Assembly (NCBI RefSeq): GCF_024166365.1
Contig: NC_064842.1
Location: forward strand, 26,445,001-26,509,000
Length of the DNA stretch: 64,000 nucleotides
Reading direction: 5' to 3'
Source: Elephas maximus indicus
Lineage: Eukaryota; Chordata; Mammalia; Proboscidea; Elephantidae
Shown here: positions 1 through 11,760 of the stretch, in pieces
How positions within the stretch are numbered: position 1 is the stretch's first letter
How the letters are laid out: each line of letters opens with the position of its first letter
Translations under genes and position numbers: made by a program
Notes under the pieces: model-generated
The model's database searches: none
What the model was told of the DNA's origin: nothing
Seen by the model: the letters and a program-made list of their open reading frames with translations, nothing else

Positions 1-597
1 TCCTTTCTCCATCCCCAAATTAAGAGGTCAATAAAATACCTTAAGGGTGTATCAGTAAAACAATAATTAACACAAACACCAGGCTACCAAGAAATAGTTT
101 CCCACGGACTCCTAGCTAAAGACAAGTTTAGATTCCAGGGTCTGCAATATGTCCTCTGGGAAAGAACGGATTAGGCTCCTTTCTGTCAGGTCTAATGGGG
201 AGACATAGTTTAAGTGGCGACAAGAACAATCCAGCTTCTGTTTTTGAATTGAGAAAAAAGATTATACTCATAAATGACCAATTAAATCTTCTTTACATGA
301 CCGAAACCAATTTACATAAATTTTCCCCGACCTTAAAACACAGGAACAACAAACATTTTAAGTTACTAAAAAACAACAGGATTTCAAAAGCAAGTAGTCC
401 CAGATTACCTCCAGTCAGGTACTGGTACATAGAGATAAGAGACAAATCCTTCAGCTCTGAGTTCCTACAGGGCAAATGCTTTTTTCATTCATTGTCCTAT
501 TTTAAACTGCTAAAGGAGGGCCACACTTTTTGAATTCATTTACACCAAGAAAAGAAAAAGAAGAAGAATGCTGGCTGTGCCAAAAAAAAGAAATAGT
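1..597. other. Unassigned, nothing recognised
   Basis: A/T-rich sequence with a 112-codon plus-strand frame (195-533) of unconvincing composition; no motif or repeat was recognised. Confidence 0.5.
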
Positions 598-750
598 TCC
601 CATGAAATCGACTAAGACTCATGGTGACCTCATGTGTGTCAGAGTAGAACTGTGCTCCATAGGGTTTTCAATAGCTTATTTTTCAGAAGTAGATCACCAG
701 GCCTTTCTTACAAGGTGTCTCAGGGTAATCACAAACCTACAACTTTAAAA
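598..750 (-). mobile_element. AfroSINE long type, truncated
   Basis: On the minus strand it retains the SINE tail and the middle block (TTTTCAGAAGTAGATCACCA on plus) but loses the tRNA-like head, so it is 5'-truncated. Confidence 0.85.
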
Positions 751-840
751 AAATATGGCCAGACAAAGGCAGGTGACAGAATATTGTCTGATTCATCCTT
801 GCATCCTCCGTTTCTAGCATGGGTCTGATCACTATTAACC

Positions 841-1014
841 AAAAAAAAAAAAAAAAAAAAACCCATTGCCGTCAAGTCAATTCCAACTCATAACGACCCT
901 ATAGGACAGAGTAGAACTGCCCCATAGAGTTTTCAAGAAGCGCCTTGTGGATTCAAGCTGCCAACCTCTTGGTTAGCAGCTGTAGCACTTAACCACTATG
1001 CCACCAGGGTTTCC
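841..1014 (-). mobile_element. AfroSINE (Asn-type head)
   Basis: This is a full short-type element with a 20-base A tail at 841-860, a CCGTCAAGTCAATTCCAACT tail domain and a head ending CCACCAGGGTTTCC on plus. Confidence 0.92.
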
Positions 1015-1120
1015 GTATCACATCACTGATCATTATTAGGTAATCAATATATAGTGACTGAATGAATGAATGCTTGATAAACATCCATTGCAGCACTTCT
1101 CCAACAACATTTAGTTCAGG

Positions 1121-1484
1121 TTATGAAAGGGTTCCAAAACTGAGGTGCCTGGCATGCCTAGGGTGGCCAGTGCAAGTGTAGGCCTGGCTCCATTTTGTGC
1201 CTTCTATGTCTGCATTTTGAGATATAATCTTGACTTCTTCATATGCATATATTCCTAGGCCTCTGGCTAGAGGGAACCAGCAAACTAACTTCTTCCTATT
1301 CTTATGCATATGGCCATGGGCCTCTGACTGGGTGGAACCATAAGACTGACTTCTTCCCATTCATATACTTATGACCTTGGGCCTCTGGCTGGGGCAGAAC
1401 CAGCAGGAACTGGTCCTCTATCAATCATCCTGTGACCCCCGCCCTTGTAAGCATGTACTCCTGCAATTACGTGAGTGTACTAAA
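1121..1484 (+). mobile_element. ERV LTR, 5' part (U3) with tandem repeats
   Basis: This is the upstream part of a retroviral LTR, interrupted by an RTE and resumed at 2597. It was identified by what follows: an AATAAA-bearing LTR end and then gag-like and protease-like sequence. The U3 contains three tandem copies starting at 1231, 1286 and 1347, each opening with an ACTTCTTC core and including GCCTCTGnCTnG and GAACCA. The outer start is uncertain by about 20 bp. Confidence 0.6.
1231..1411 (+). repeat. Three tandem ~55-61 bp copies in ERV U3
   Basis: Copies start at 1231, 1286 and 1347. Shared blocks are GACTTCTTC, an A/T-rich CATATNC stretch with ATGCATAT in the first two, GGCCTCTGGCTGG-like and GGAACCA. 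Repeated U3 blocks are common retroviral enhancer elements; a function here is inference. Confidence 0.75.
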
Positions 1485-2596
1485 TACCAGAAGGATGTTT
1501 ACCTGTGTTTTATTGACTATGCAAAGGCATTCAACTGTGTGGATCATAACAAACTATGGATAACACTGTGAAGAATGGGAATTCCAGAACACTTAATTGT
1601 GCTCATGAGGAACCTTTACACAGATCAAGAGGCGGTTGTTCGGACGGAACAAGGGGATACTGATTGGTTTAAAGTCAAGAAAGATGTGTGTCAGGGTTGT
1701 ATTCTTTCACCATACGTATTCGGTCTGTATGCTGAGCAAATAATACAAGAAGCTGGACTATATGAAGAAGAACAGGGCATCAGGATTGGAGGAAGACTCA
1801 TTAACAACCTGCGTTATGCAAATTACACAACCTTGCTTGCTGAAAGTGAAGAGGACTTGAAGCACTTACTAATGAAGATCAAAGACCACAGCCTTCAGTA
1901 TGGATTACACCTCAACATAAAGAAAACAAAAATCCTCACAACTGGACCAATAAGCAACGTCATGATAAATGGAGAAAAGATTGAAGTTGTCAAAGATTTC
2001 ATTTTACTCGGATCCACAATCAACAGCCATGGAAGCAGCAGTCAAGAAATCAAAAGACGCATTGCATTGGGCAAATCTGCAGCAAAGGATCTCTTCAAAT
2101 TGTTGAAGAGCAAAGGTGTCACCCTGAAGACTAAGGTGCGCCTGACCCAAGCCATGGTATTTTCAATCACATCATACGCATGTGAAAGCTGGACAATGAG
2201 TAAGGAAGACCGAAGAAGAATTGACGCCTTTGAATTGTGTTGGTGAAGAATATTGAATATACCATGGACTGCCAAAAGAACGGACAAATGTGTCTTGGAA
2301 GAAGTATAGCCAGAATGCTCCTTAGAGGCAAGGATGGCAAGACTGTGTCTTACATACTTTGGACATGTTGTCAGGAGGGATGAGTCCCTGGAGAAGGACA
2401 TCATGCTTGGCAGAGTACAGGGTCAGCAGAAAAGAGGAAGACCCTGAACATTGTGGATTGACACAGTGGCTGCAACAATGAGCTCAAGCATAACAACAAT
2501 TGTAAGGATGGCGCAGGACTGGGCAGTGTTTCGTTCTGTTGTGCATAGGGTCACTATGAGTCAGAACTGACTCGATGGCACCTAACAACAACAACT
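1485..2596 (+). mobile_element. RTE LINE fragment (RT to 3' end)
   Basis: This is a 5'-truncated RTE-clade LINE inserted into the ERV LTR. Reverse-transcriptase motifs are readable: FIDYAKAFNCVDHNKLW near 1510, and the catalytic YADD box changed to YANY near 1817. An in-frame stop at 1569-1571 and further breaks kill the frame. The 3' end reads TCACTATGAGTCAGAACTGA then TCGATGGCACC and a CAACAACAAC tail, the same tail as on the SINEs here. Confidence 0.85.
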
Positions 2597-2880
2597 CAGT
2601 CCCTTTAACCCACATATACTCTGTTATCCAATCCCAACCAAAACCCCACTTCGAAATATCCTGCCTTCCACTTTACTGATTGCTCGCCTACCGATCAGAA
2701 TATTGTAAGCTAAGTTCCTGATTCTACCCTATGACTACGCCCATGAGACTGTAGCATTTCAAGGCATTGGGTTTCACTTTGTGAGACCCAACATGTCCCA
2801 GGCCCTATCTGCTTTTGGTCTTAATAAATCTCTTTACTTTCATTTAAAATAGTCTATGTGTTGTCACTCAATGATATTTC
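2597..2880 (+). mobile_element. ERV LTR, 3' part (R/U5)
   Basis: This is the continuation of the LTR after the RTE insertion. It has an AATAAA at 2823-2828 followed by a T-rich stretch and a TGTGTTGTC-type GT-rich element, the expected order for retroviral polyadenylation. The LTR edge and primer-binding site could not be fixed; TGGCATAGTTGGCA at about 2885 is the likely start of internal sequence. Confidence 0.6.
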
Positions 2881-4908
2881 TTGGCATAGTTGGCAGAATT
2901 CAAAGGAGTCTTATCTTTGGCAAATCCCAAGAAGTTGAGGACTGGAGCCTGGCATCAGCTCGAGCCCTTTGTGCTCATCCATCTCCACAGACTCTCAAGG
3001 ATTGCATGAGGAAGCCCCCTTGAATTGAACCTCTATCGTATCACAAAGACAGCTCTTTGAGAGATTTATTTTTAGCTTTCTGTTTTTGCTTTCTTTTTCT
3101 GTTCACAACCTGAATGTTTTGGAGAGTCTGCAATTGATGTAAGTTTGAAAAAGCAAACCTCAAGCAACAAACCTGGGATAAGACATTAATCACAGGAGAA
3201 CTGAACTCAATTTGGGTTTTCTAGGGACACCTAAGGTTTTTGAGTTCCCTTAAAGTTTGCATTTTTGGGTTACTTTGTCAGATGGGGTGTGCCACTTCAA
3301 AAGATCTAGTATAGCCCCCTTAGGGCACTCCTACATCTTATATAGTTAAGCATTACAACCCCAGTACTGTTTTGTATGTTAACCAGTGGCATGCACTCAA
3401 CGATAGCCAGCTGGGGACTCAATAGCCATTGTGAGGCTAATTTATCATGGGTAAACTCATTTTTCTGCACAGCAAATCAGAAAATAAAGTTTTCTAAGTA
3501 AAACAAGTTCAATGGGACTCCTATTTTAATTGGTATTTAGAGGTCTCCAAAAGACATTCAGGTAGTAAATTTGCACCATTACAAAAAACTGTTTCTAAAC
3601 AGACTAACCAAATTACAGTGTTACAAAGCTGAATTCTTCCACCTGTTTGGCCAACATTTTTAAATATGATCTCTGTCCCTCCACCTGGCCCTCCAGTGAT
3701 TTTTTCCCTTTACTCATTTTTACCTTCCTATTCCTTTGAAAAAACTTTATCTGAGCTTCTAGATGCTCTAGAAGAGATTAAGGCATTTTCTGAGATTCTC
3801 TTTAATATCAAGTACCCCAAAAAAGCCTCAGAAACCTCTTGAGGCTACCTTTACACCATGGCCAAAAGTGGAACTTTGAGTAATAGTAAAGAAATTTCCT
3901 AACTCTCATGAACATTTATCCTTGAATTTATAATTTTGGCTGAGACTTATGAACCTGGTCCATATGATTTATATATTTTAATACATATGTTGCCTCGTTA
4001 CTGGGACCAGAAGATGCCCAAAGATGGATGGAAGAAGCTAAATGGAAACCCTAAAAAATCTTTAGTAATACAGGCTCATGTCTGTGGCGTTGAATTACTA
4101 AATTAGATTGTCACCAGCCTTATTGATACTACCCTTAGGGTTTTTCCTCAGAAAATAGATTAGTTTAAAGTTCAGGGCTGTAAACAAGAGAGAAAATGTT
4201 TACAATTACAGAAACCATTTTACTAAGATTTTTATGAAACACTCTGGATTACACTTAGAAAAACCAGGAGCTGGTATAAATTTTAATTACATTTGTCTTA
4301 ATGGATTCCACCCTGATTTGGCTGAACTGGTCAAACACCATAGGCTATATTGGGAAAATGTTTGCACATCAAAGTTAACTACCCTAGTTTACAAATTGGG
4401 CCAAACTTTAGAACAAAAAGCAAAACACTTAGAAGAAAGAAGTTAGGCTAAACAAAATAAGTTAATAGGTTTATAGTTCCAATAGTTGCAATGTCCTAAT
4501 TATAACAAATTCAACGCCTATGCAGTGTTCAAATCCCAGAACAATATCCCTGTGGTTTGCTATTACTGTAAGAAACCTGGACATTTCACAAAGTACTGTA
4601 TAAAGCTAAAGAAAAAAAGGGCACTCCACCCTTTATACCCCTCAGGCCAAGCCTGAATGAGGGTGCTCTGAGACCATTTTAGGGGCTTTTTCAATGGTAG
4701 CTTTACATTCTCAAGGTAAAACTATTTTTCAGTTCAATGGAGAACCTTGTAAAGTTTTAATTGATGAAGGTGTCTCACTCAGCTATTAACCCCACATATT
4801 TGCAAAAGCCTCTACCCCAGAATACAAAGATCTGTAAAAATGGGGGGATTGCTAACCAAGACAAATTTTAACTCATTCTTTACCTGTTTCTGTATCTTTT
4901 CATGTTAC
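2881..4908 (+). pseudogene. ERV gag and protease remnant
   Basis: This is the internal region of the same endogenous retrovirus and is heavily decayed. A 70-codon open piece at 4234-4446 resembles a class I (gammaretrovirus-like) capsid C-terminal region. A CX2CX4HX4C zinc knuckle typical of nucleocapsid is intact at 4558-4599. About 160 bp later a protease-like segment has its active-site D-T/S-G triplet changed to D-E-G at 4763-4771, then reaches a stop. No pol or env could be read and no complete gene remains. Class assignment is an inference from the single zinc knuckle and the order of pieces. Confidence 0.65.
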
Positions 4909-5493
4909 TTGGATCCACAATCAATGCCCACAGAAGCAGCAGTCAAGAAATCAAATGACACATTGCATTGGGCAAATCTGCTGAAAAGACCTCTTTGAAG
5001 TGTTAAAAAGCAAAGACGTCACTTTAAGGACTAAGGTGCCCCTGGCCAAAGCCATGATGTTCTCGATCACCTCATATACTTGCAAAAACTGGACAATTAA
5101 TAAGGAAGACCAAAGAAAATTTGATGTTTTTGAATTATGGTGTTGGCAAAGAATATTGAATATACTACGGACTACCAAGAAAACAAACAAATCTGTCTTG
5201 GAAGAAGTAGAGCCAGAATGCTCATTAGAAGGAAGGGTGATACGACTTCATCTCACATACTCTGGACGTGTTATCAGGAGGGACCAGTCCCTGGAGAAGA
5301 ACATCATGCTTGGTACAGTAGAGGGTCCGCAAAAAAAAGGAACACCTTCAACAAGATGGATTGACATAGTGGCTGCACAATGGGCTCAAGCATAGCAAAG
5401 ATTGTGAGGAAGGCACAGGACCAGGCAGTGTTTTGTTCTCTTGTATGTAGTGTGACTATGAGTTAGAACCGACTCAATTGCATCTAACAACAG
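4909..5493 (+). mobile_element. RTE LINE 3' fragment inside ERV protease
   Basis: It starts abruptly at ACTTGGATCC, the point corresponding to the 3' third of the RTE ORF, and ends in the RTE tail GAACCGACTCAATTGCATC followed by TAACAACAG. Coding remnants include the ITSYTCKNWTINKEDQR segment. It splits the retroviral protease, so it is younger than the ERV. Confidence 0.85.
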
Positions 5494-5615
5494 CAATGTA
5501 TCTTTGGGTCATATTAAAGACATTCATTCAATCTTGCTTAGACACTGTCATTAATTTCATTGGGAGAGACTGTTTATCTAAATGGAACTGTCATTTAAAG
5601 TTCACTGGGTATCGG
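5494..5615 (+). pseudogene. ERV protease C-terminal remnant
   Basis: Beyond the RTE the retroviral reading resumes. Codons at 5559-5580 resemble the G-R-D-L-L-S/T-K motif found near the C terminus of retroviral proteases. The similarity is short and there are frame breaks, so this is a modest call; beyond it the ERV is lost. Confidence 0.45.
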
Positions 5616-6062
5616 TTGATCTGTGACTGAACGTATTTGTAATTTAAATTAAGAATAACTATATCAAAATATCAACATCTTTAATTGTAGGCTTTTCACA
5701 CACCATCATTCAGCTCTTTCAATAGAACTTGGAGATTCTAAGTTCAGTGCATCCTCTGATGAGGGAATGATAGAGGAAGGTCAACTGACTGTAAGCTCTT
5801 CAAAAGTGAAAGAATTTGGAGCATTTGCCACTTTCATATACAGAAATGATAGATCCAGAAACTTGGTATTTTAGTTCCTCTAACTTGATTTTTCTTTTAG
5901 AAATTGATACATAAAACAAACTCCAAAGGCTCCAGACAGTAAGCTAGATAGCCCAGGCTTTAATTTTCCATAAAAACCATGATTGTCAATGGGACGAGAA
6001 TGCTTGAGTAATCATGACCAGTGCATTTATTTTCTTCCTATAGGAAAACTTGATATTATAAC
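5616..6062. other. Unassigned
   Basis: Sequence between the ERV remnant and the first MaLR-like LTR; it may be further ERV internal sequence, too decayed to read. Confidence 0.4.
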
Positions 6063-6439
6063 TGTCTTAGATATTTAGTGTTGCTTTAACAGAAATACCA
6101 CAAGTGGATGGCTTTAACAAACAGAACTTTTTTCTTTCACGGTTTAGGAGGCTAGAAGTCTGAATTCAAGGTGCCAGCTCCAGTGGAAGGCTTTCACTCT
6201 TTGTCAGCTCTGGGGAAAGTCCTTGTCATCAATCTTCCCCTGGTCTAGAAGCTTCTCAGCACAGGGACCTGCTCTGCTCTTAGCTCTTCTTGCTTGGTGG
6301 TAATGAGATCCCTTGCCTCTCTGCTTGCCTCTCTTTTATATCTCAAAAGAGATTGACTCAAAATACAACTTAATCCTGTAGGTTGTATCCTGCCTCTTTA
6401 ACATAGCTGCCTCTAATCCTGCCTCATTAACATCATAAA

Positions 6440-6589
6440 ACCTCTTATTGTTGAGTTGATTCCTGCTCATAGCAACCCTATAGGACAGACTAGAACTGCC
6501 CCATAGGGTTTCCAAGGAGCTGCTGGTAATTCAAACTGCTGATCTTTTAGTTAGCAGCTGAGCTCTTAATCACTGTGCCACCAGGGTTC
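6440..6589 (-). mobile_element. AfroSINE (Asn-type head), with TSD
   Basis: This short-type SINE is flanked by a perfect 15-bp duplication, CATTAACATCATAAA, at 6425-6439 and 6590-6604. Confidence 0.92.
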
Positions 6590-6604
6590 CATTAACATCA
6601 TAAA

Positions 6605-6784
6605 CCAAAAAAAAAAAAAAAAAGAAAAAAACCCAAACCCATTGCCATCGAGTCAATTCCTACTCATAGCAACTTTAAAGGACAGATTAGAACTGACCCA
6701 TAGGGTTTCCAAGGCACACCTAGTGGATTCAAACTGCTGACCTTTTGGTTAGCAGTTGTAGCTCTTAACAACCACCCCAGAGGT
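6605..6784 (-). mobile_element. AfroSINE (Asn-type head), long A tail
   Basis: This is a second short-type SINE, immediately next to the preceding one and sharing its orientation. Its A-rich tail of about 30 bases starts within the duplicated target. Confidence 0.9.
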
Positions 6785-6956
6785 TAGGATTTACAACCCT
6801 TAGGATAATTACATCAGATCACAAAACAGTGGACAACCACACAATACTGGGAATCATGACCTAGCAAAGTTGACACACATTTGGGGGGACACAATTCAAT
6901 CCATAACGATAACTCCTTTAGGCTGAGTTCTCTAAAGAAGCAAAGACAGTGTAGTA

Positions 6957-7366
6957 TGTTGTTATTGTTAAGTGTTGTCGAGTCAGTTCCAACTCATAGC
7001 GACCCTATGCACAACAGAATGAAACACTGCCTGGTCCGGCACCTTCCTCACAACATAACAATTGTTGCTATGCTTGAGCCTATTGTTGCAGCCACTGTGT
7101 CAATCCACCTCACCAAGGGTTTTCCTCTTTTTCGCTGACCCTCTACCAAGCATGATGTCCTTCTTCAGGGACTGATCCCTCCTGATAACATGTTCAAGAC
7201 TATGTGTGATGTAGTCTCGCCATTCTTGCTTTTAAGAAGTATTCTGGTTGTACTTCTTCCAGGACAGATTTGCTCATTCTTTTGTCAGTCCATGGATATT
7301 CAATATTCTTTGCCAACACCAGAATTCAAAGGTGTCAATTCTTCTTCAGTTTTCCTTAGTGAAGCA
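6957..7366 (-). mobile_element. RTE LINE 3' fragment
   Basis: This is the 3' part of an RTE in minus orientation, from the GTTGTTATTGTTAAGTGTTG tail complement to about codon 100 from the ORF end. It lies inside the LTR-type repeat that continues at 7367. Confidence 0.85.
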
Positions 7367-7374
7367 CATGTATG

Positions 7375-7424
<50 letters not shown>

Positions 7425-7965
7425 GTGAGAGAGATTTAGCTCAAGGAAATGGCTCAGGTGGTTGGAGGGGCTAACTAGACGAATTTCATGGGTCAGGTGT
7501 CAGTCTGGAGGCTTCTCCTGGCTCCCATACCTGCAGAGGCTGAAGAACCCCAGATCAGCAGGTCAGGCAGCAAGCTATTGACTCACAGGCTGCAGAGACC
7601 AATGAACCCCAAGACTGGCAGACAATATGGCAGGTCACTGGCTCAAGTCCCAAGAATTGGAGGTCAAATGATGATAAGCCAGAAGCAGGATCCAGAGCAA
7701 GCAAGTGAGCTTTGCCAGAATGTCCACATATATTGGGTTTAGGCCACACCACTGAGAAAAGTTTTCTCGTGACTTATGACTATTGGCTGATCACATCAGA
7801 TCACATAATGAAAATGATTACATTATTATTTATGGTAGAACACAAAATGGAGGATAATTACATCAGATCACAAATTGGAGGCCAATTATATAATATTGAG
7901 AATCATGGCCTAGCTAAGCTGACACATAACACCAACCATCACAATAACCCAGTCTGTGTGCCTAA
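7367..7965 (-). mobile_element. LTR-type repeat, family unassigned
   Basis: The minus strand carries a GTGATGGTTGGTGTTATGTG-like start near 7960, CTAGGCCATGATTCTC and CTCCATTTTGTG blocks, and an AAGGAAATGGCTCAGGTGG block near 7441. A small piece before the RTE (6914-6956) probably belongs to it. It shares wording with the MaLR-like LTRs but is a different family. The calling is tentative. Confidence 0.5.
7375..7422. repeat. (TA)n(CA)n microsatellite
   Basis: A TATATATA block passes directly into about 17 CA units. It interrupts the LTR-type repeat and is a likely polymorphic marker. Confidence 0.95.
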
Positions 7966-8249
7966 TGACATTACCAAATTTATATACAACCTGTGCTATT
8001 TGTATCAAGAACCTAGAAAACACAAAAGCTTCCTTTACATTCCTTTATATTCTACTCCCCTTTTATATTCTACTCCATGGGTTACTTGTTGCATACACTT
8101 TAGGCATGTGCTTGTGTTTTTCTTCAATCTAGAAAACAAGAGAGTTTCCTTTATATTCTTTCATAGCCCACGATTGGCTGAAGCTGAGTTGTAGTCAATA
8201 TCTCCTAGGCATCCTCTGAACCCCAGTCTCAAACTGAAACATACTTGAG

Positions 8250-9742
8250 TTCAAAGAGTCCAACTGCCCCGCCAGTAAGTCTCCAGGAATTGACAGAATA
8301 TCAATTGAGATGTCTCAACAAATGGGTGCAGTACTGGGAGTTCTCACTCGTCTATGCCAAGAAATATGGAAGACAGCTTCCTGGCAACTGACTAGAAGAG
8401 ATCCATATTTATGCTTATTCCCAAGAAAGGTGATCCGACTGAATGTCGAAATTATAAAACAATATCATTAAAATCACAGGCAAGCAAAATTTTGCTGAGA
8501 ATCATTTAAAAGCAGCTGCAGCAGTATACTGACAGGGAACTGCCAGAAATTCAGGCCGGATTCAGAAGAGGACGTGGAACCAGGGATATCATTACTGATG
8601 TCAGATGGATCCTGGCTGAAAGCAGAGAATACCAGAAGGATGTTTACATTTTTTTTAATTGACTACGCTAAGGCATTCGACTGCATGGATCATAACAAAT
8701 TATGGACAATGCTGAGAAGAACGGGAATTCCAGAATACTTAATTGTGCTCATGCAGGACCTTTACATAGATGAAGGCAGCTGTTCTGACAGAACAAGAGG
8801 ATGCTGATTGGTTTAAAGTTAGTAAAAGTGTGCGTCAGGGTTTTATTCTTTCACCAAAGCTATTCAATCTGTATGCTGAGCAAATAATCTGAGAAGCTGG
8901 GCTATATGAAGAAGAACGGGGGATCAAGATTGGAGGAAGACTCATTAACAACCTGTGTTATGCAGATGATACAGTCTTTCTCGCTGAAAGTGAAGAAGAG
9001 TTGAAGCACTTACTGATGAAGATCAAAGACCACAGCCTTCAGTATGGATTACACTTTAACATAAAGAAAACAAAAATCCTCACAACAGGATCAATAAGCA
9101 ACATCATGATAAATGGAGAAAAGTTTGAGGTTGTCAAGGATTTCATTTTACTTGATCTACAATCAATGCCGGTGGAAGCAGCGGTCAAGAAATCAAAAGA
9201 CGCATTGCATTGGGCAAATCTGTTGCAAAGGACCTCTTTAAAGTGTTGAAAAGCAAAGATGTCACCTTGAAGACTAAGGTGCGCCTGACCCAAGCCGTGG
9301 TATTTTCAATTGCATCGTATGTATGTGAAGGCTGGACAATGAATAAGGAACACCGAAGAAGAGCTGATGCCTTTGAATTGTGTTGGGGAAGAATACTGAA
9401 TATACCATGGACCGCCAAAAGATCAAACAAATCTGTCTTGAAAGAAATACAACTAGAATGTTCCTTAGAAGCAAGGGTGGCAAGGCTGCGTTTTACACAC
9501 TTTGGACATATTGTAAAAAGGGATCAGTCTCTGGAGAAAGACATCACACTTGCTAAAATACAGGGTCAGCAGAAAAGAAGAAGTCCCTCAAAGAGGAGGA
9601 TTGACACAGTGGCTGCAACAATGGGCTCAACCATAACAACGATTATAAGGATGTTGCAGGACCAGGCAGTGTTTCGTTCTGTTGTGTATAGGGTCGCTAT
9701 GAGTTGGAACCAGCTCGATGGTACCTAACAACGACAACTGCC
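8250..9742 (+). mobile_element. RTE LINE, RT domain to 3' end
   Basis: A 1.5-kb RTE copy covers the reverse transcriptase and the C-terminal region. FIDYAKAFDCMDHNKLW is seen near 8655 and the catalytic CYADDTV box is intact near 8956. Stops and frameshifts split the ORF into at least three pieces (8574-8807, 9001-9249, 9210-9728). It ends in TCGATGGTACCTAACAACG. Confidence 0.9.
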
Positions 9743-9754
9743 CCTCCTCTTCTA

Positions 9755-9840
9755 TTGTGCTTGTGAAATGGTGCTAGGGATACCTACTTCTAAGGGTTGT
9801 TGTGGATTAAATGAGGAAGGCACGTAAAGCACCTACCAGA
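9755..9840 (+). mobile_element. MIR fragment
   Basis: GGTTGTTGTGGATTAAATGA followed by GCACGTAAAGCACCTA is the 3' half of a mammalian-wide interspersed repeat. Confidence 0.7.
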
Positions 9841-9919
9841 AAAACTGCCCAAAGTTCCCTTTCTCTTCCTTGCCCACTGAATTTGCCAGGGCAGGAACAA
9901 GTCCTGTTGACTTGTTAGC

Positions 9920-10250
9920 TGCTGCCCAGTTGGCCTTTAGCTCATGGTGACCCCATGCACAATGGAACAAAATACTTCCCAGTCCTGCACCATGCCCATG
10001 ACCAGTTATAGATCAGGCTACTGTGATCCATAGGGTTTTATTGGCTGCTTTTCAGAAGTAGATTTCTACACTTTTCTTCCTAGCCCATCTTCTTCTAGAA
10101 GCTCCACTGAAACCTGTTCAGCATCACAGGAACTCATTAAGCCCCCATTGACAGGCAGGTGGTAGTTATACATGAGGTGCATTGGCTGAGAATCAGACTT
10201 GAGTCTCCTACATGGAAGGTGAGAATTTTACTATTGAGCCCTCTCAAATC
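9920..10250 (-). mobile_element. AfroSINE composite (Gly-type head)
   Basis: This long composite SINE has a tail with GTTAGCTGCTGCCC, a middle with TTTCAGAAGTAGATTTCTAC, and a head with ATGGAAGGTGAGAATTTTAC on plus, the complement of a tRNA-Gly-like box A and anticodon arm. Confidence 0.85.
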
Positions 10251-10775
10251 TAACTGGATTCAAAATGCAACACTGTATCACTCACAGCTAACTTGCCTTA
10301 AAACTTATACATAACCAGTTTTTCATAGTTGAGCCTAAGATTTAAATGTTTTCAAATTAAATTCCTTTGGGCAACAGTAACACTTGAGACTTAATTACTT
10401 TATAAGTGAGCTTTGATTTTTCAGTTGTGACAGACTTTCCATCCCCCCACCCAGAGTTCACTGAACTGTGCCTAATTATCTTATCTTGCTAAGTTATTAA
10501 ATATGCATTTGATAAAGTCATTGCCCTTCCCCCCTCAGAGATTTTAGCATAATTACTGATTTGCTTTTCTTCATTAGAGTATGAAGAGTTTATGAATCTT
10601 TTGTTTCGCTAACATATCCATGTAGCTGGGTGGTTCTGTTAATTCTTCTTTGCCTACCTACTTGTTTTTCTCCTTCCCTCCTAAGGAGAGAATTAACAGT
10701 GAGAGTGGTCCAAGCTATATAATTAATCTAATTGGGCAATTTTTGAACTGCTCAGTAACTGGTGTCTTAGCCTGG

Positions 10776-11214
10776 TGTTACAGATTGAGTTGTGTCATCC
10801 CCCAACCCCCCTGCCCCATATGTGTTGAAATCCTAACCTCTGTACCAATAAATATGACTTTGTTTTGGAAACAGGGGCATTGTTTTGTTATGTTAATGAG
10901 GTCATGCCTTAGTAGGGTAGGTCCTAACCCTAATCACTTCTGAGTTATAAAAAGAACAGAATAGACACAGAGACACTCACAGGGAGGAAGATGCCATATG
11001 AAGACAGACACACAGGGAAGATGCAGCTATATGGCCAGGAACTCCAAGAATCGCTGGCTCCTACTAGAAGCTGAAATAGATGAAGGACCTCTCCCTAGAT
11101 CCATACCCTGATTTCAGACTTCTAGCCTCCTGAATAGTAGTGAGAAATAAATTTCTGATCTTTAAAGCCACCCACTTGTGGTATTTTCTGTTATGGCAGC
11201 TCAAGGTTCCTAAA
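10776..11214 (+). mobile_element. MaLR-like (MLT1-type) solo LTR
   Basis: It starts TGTTACAGATTGAGTTGTGT, continues with ATGTGTTGAAATCCTAACC, and has AATAAATTTCTG near 11147 followed by CCACTTGTGGTATTTTCTG, a recognisable MLT1/MST-type LTR layout with its poly(A) signal near the end. The 3' edge is approximate. Confidence 0.8.
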
Positions 11215-11619
11215 ACTCTTGGATTCCCCTGAGGCAAAGTCTTCTGTAATTTGTCGCCAATTTGCCTATTGTTAGGGCATGTAATCCCAGGATGGAAGTA
11301 AGGGACCAGAAGGGCTAAAACGAGGAAGGAGGAAGAACAACACAGGGTGTGGTGCTAACTTAGCCAGTGCTAGGTCCCACTTTCTGAGAAGCTCTATGAC
11401 CTGCAGCTCAGAGCTGTCCCGCGTCTTGGGGGAGAAAAAAAGGGGCAGTGTTTATCCATTGGTGCTGCCCTTCCAGTGGTCTAGGGTGGCCTCTGAGAAC
11501 CTCCCCAGGCTGCACTTCTGTGTGGCTTGTGTATGAATACCAGGAGAGTAGCATCCCACACTGCCATCAGAGAAGCCCAAGGACGGGAGAAGCACAAGGG
11601 CCATGGCAACTGTCGGGGG

Positions 11620-11760
11620 GATGCTGAAACCTGGTCAGCATCACAGCAACACAAAAGCCTCCACTGACAGATAGTGGCTGTGCTTGAAGTGCATTGGCAG
11701 GGGATCGAACCAGGTCTCCTGCATGAAAGGTGAGAATTCTACCACTGAACCACCCGTCCT
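11620..11760 (-). mobile_element. AfroSINE composite, head half only
   Basis: It retains the Gly-like head (GGTGAGAATTCTACCACTGA on plus) and about 80 bp of the middle, but no tail, and abuts another SINE at 11761. Confidence 0.75.

Larger units (their letters stand above)
6063..6908 (-). mobile_element. MaLR-like solo LTR split by two SINEs
   Basis: On the minus strand this runs from a TGTTATGGATTGAATTGTGT-like start (first base mutated) to an AAGACA end. It is flanked by the 5-bp duplication ATAAC at 6058-6062 and 6909-6913, as expected for ERVL/MaLR elements. Two SINEs sit inside at 6440-6589 and 6605-6784. Four related LTR copies occur at 10776, 26996, 40368 and 60400. Confidence 0.8.

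Noticed and set aside
1231..1411. Possible CRISPR-like spaced repeats
   Set aside because: Only three imperfect contiguous units without unique spacers, in a eukaryotic LTR.
7190..7474. 94-codon frame crossing the CA microsatellite
   Set aside because: It is RTE antisense sequence run into (CA)n; the threonine-histidine run is a microsatellite translation.
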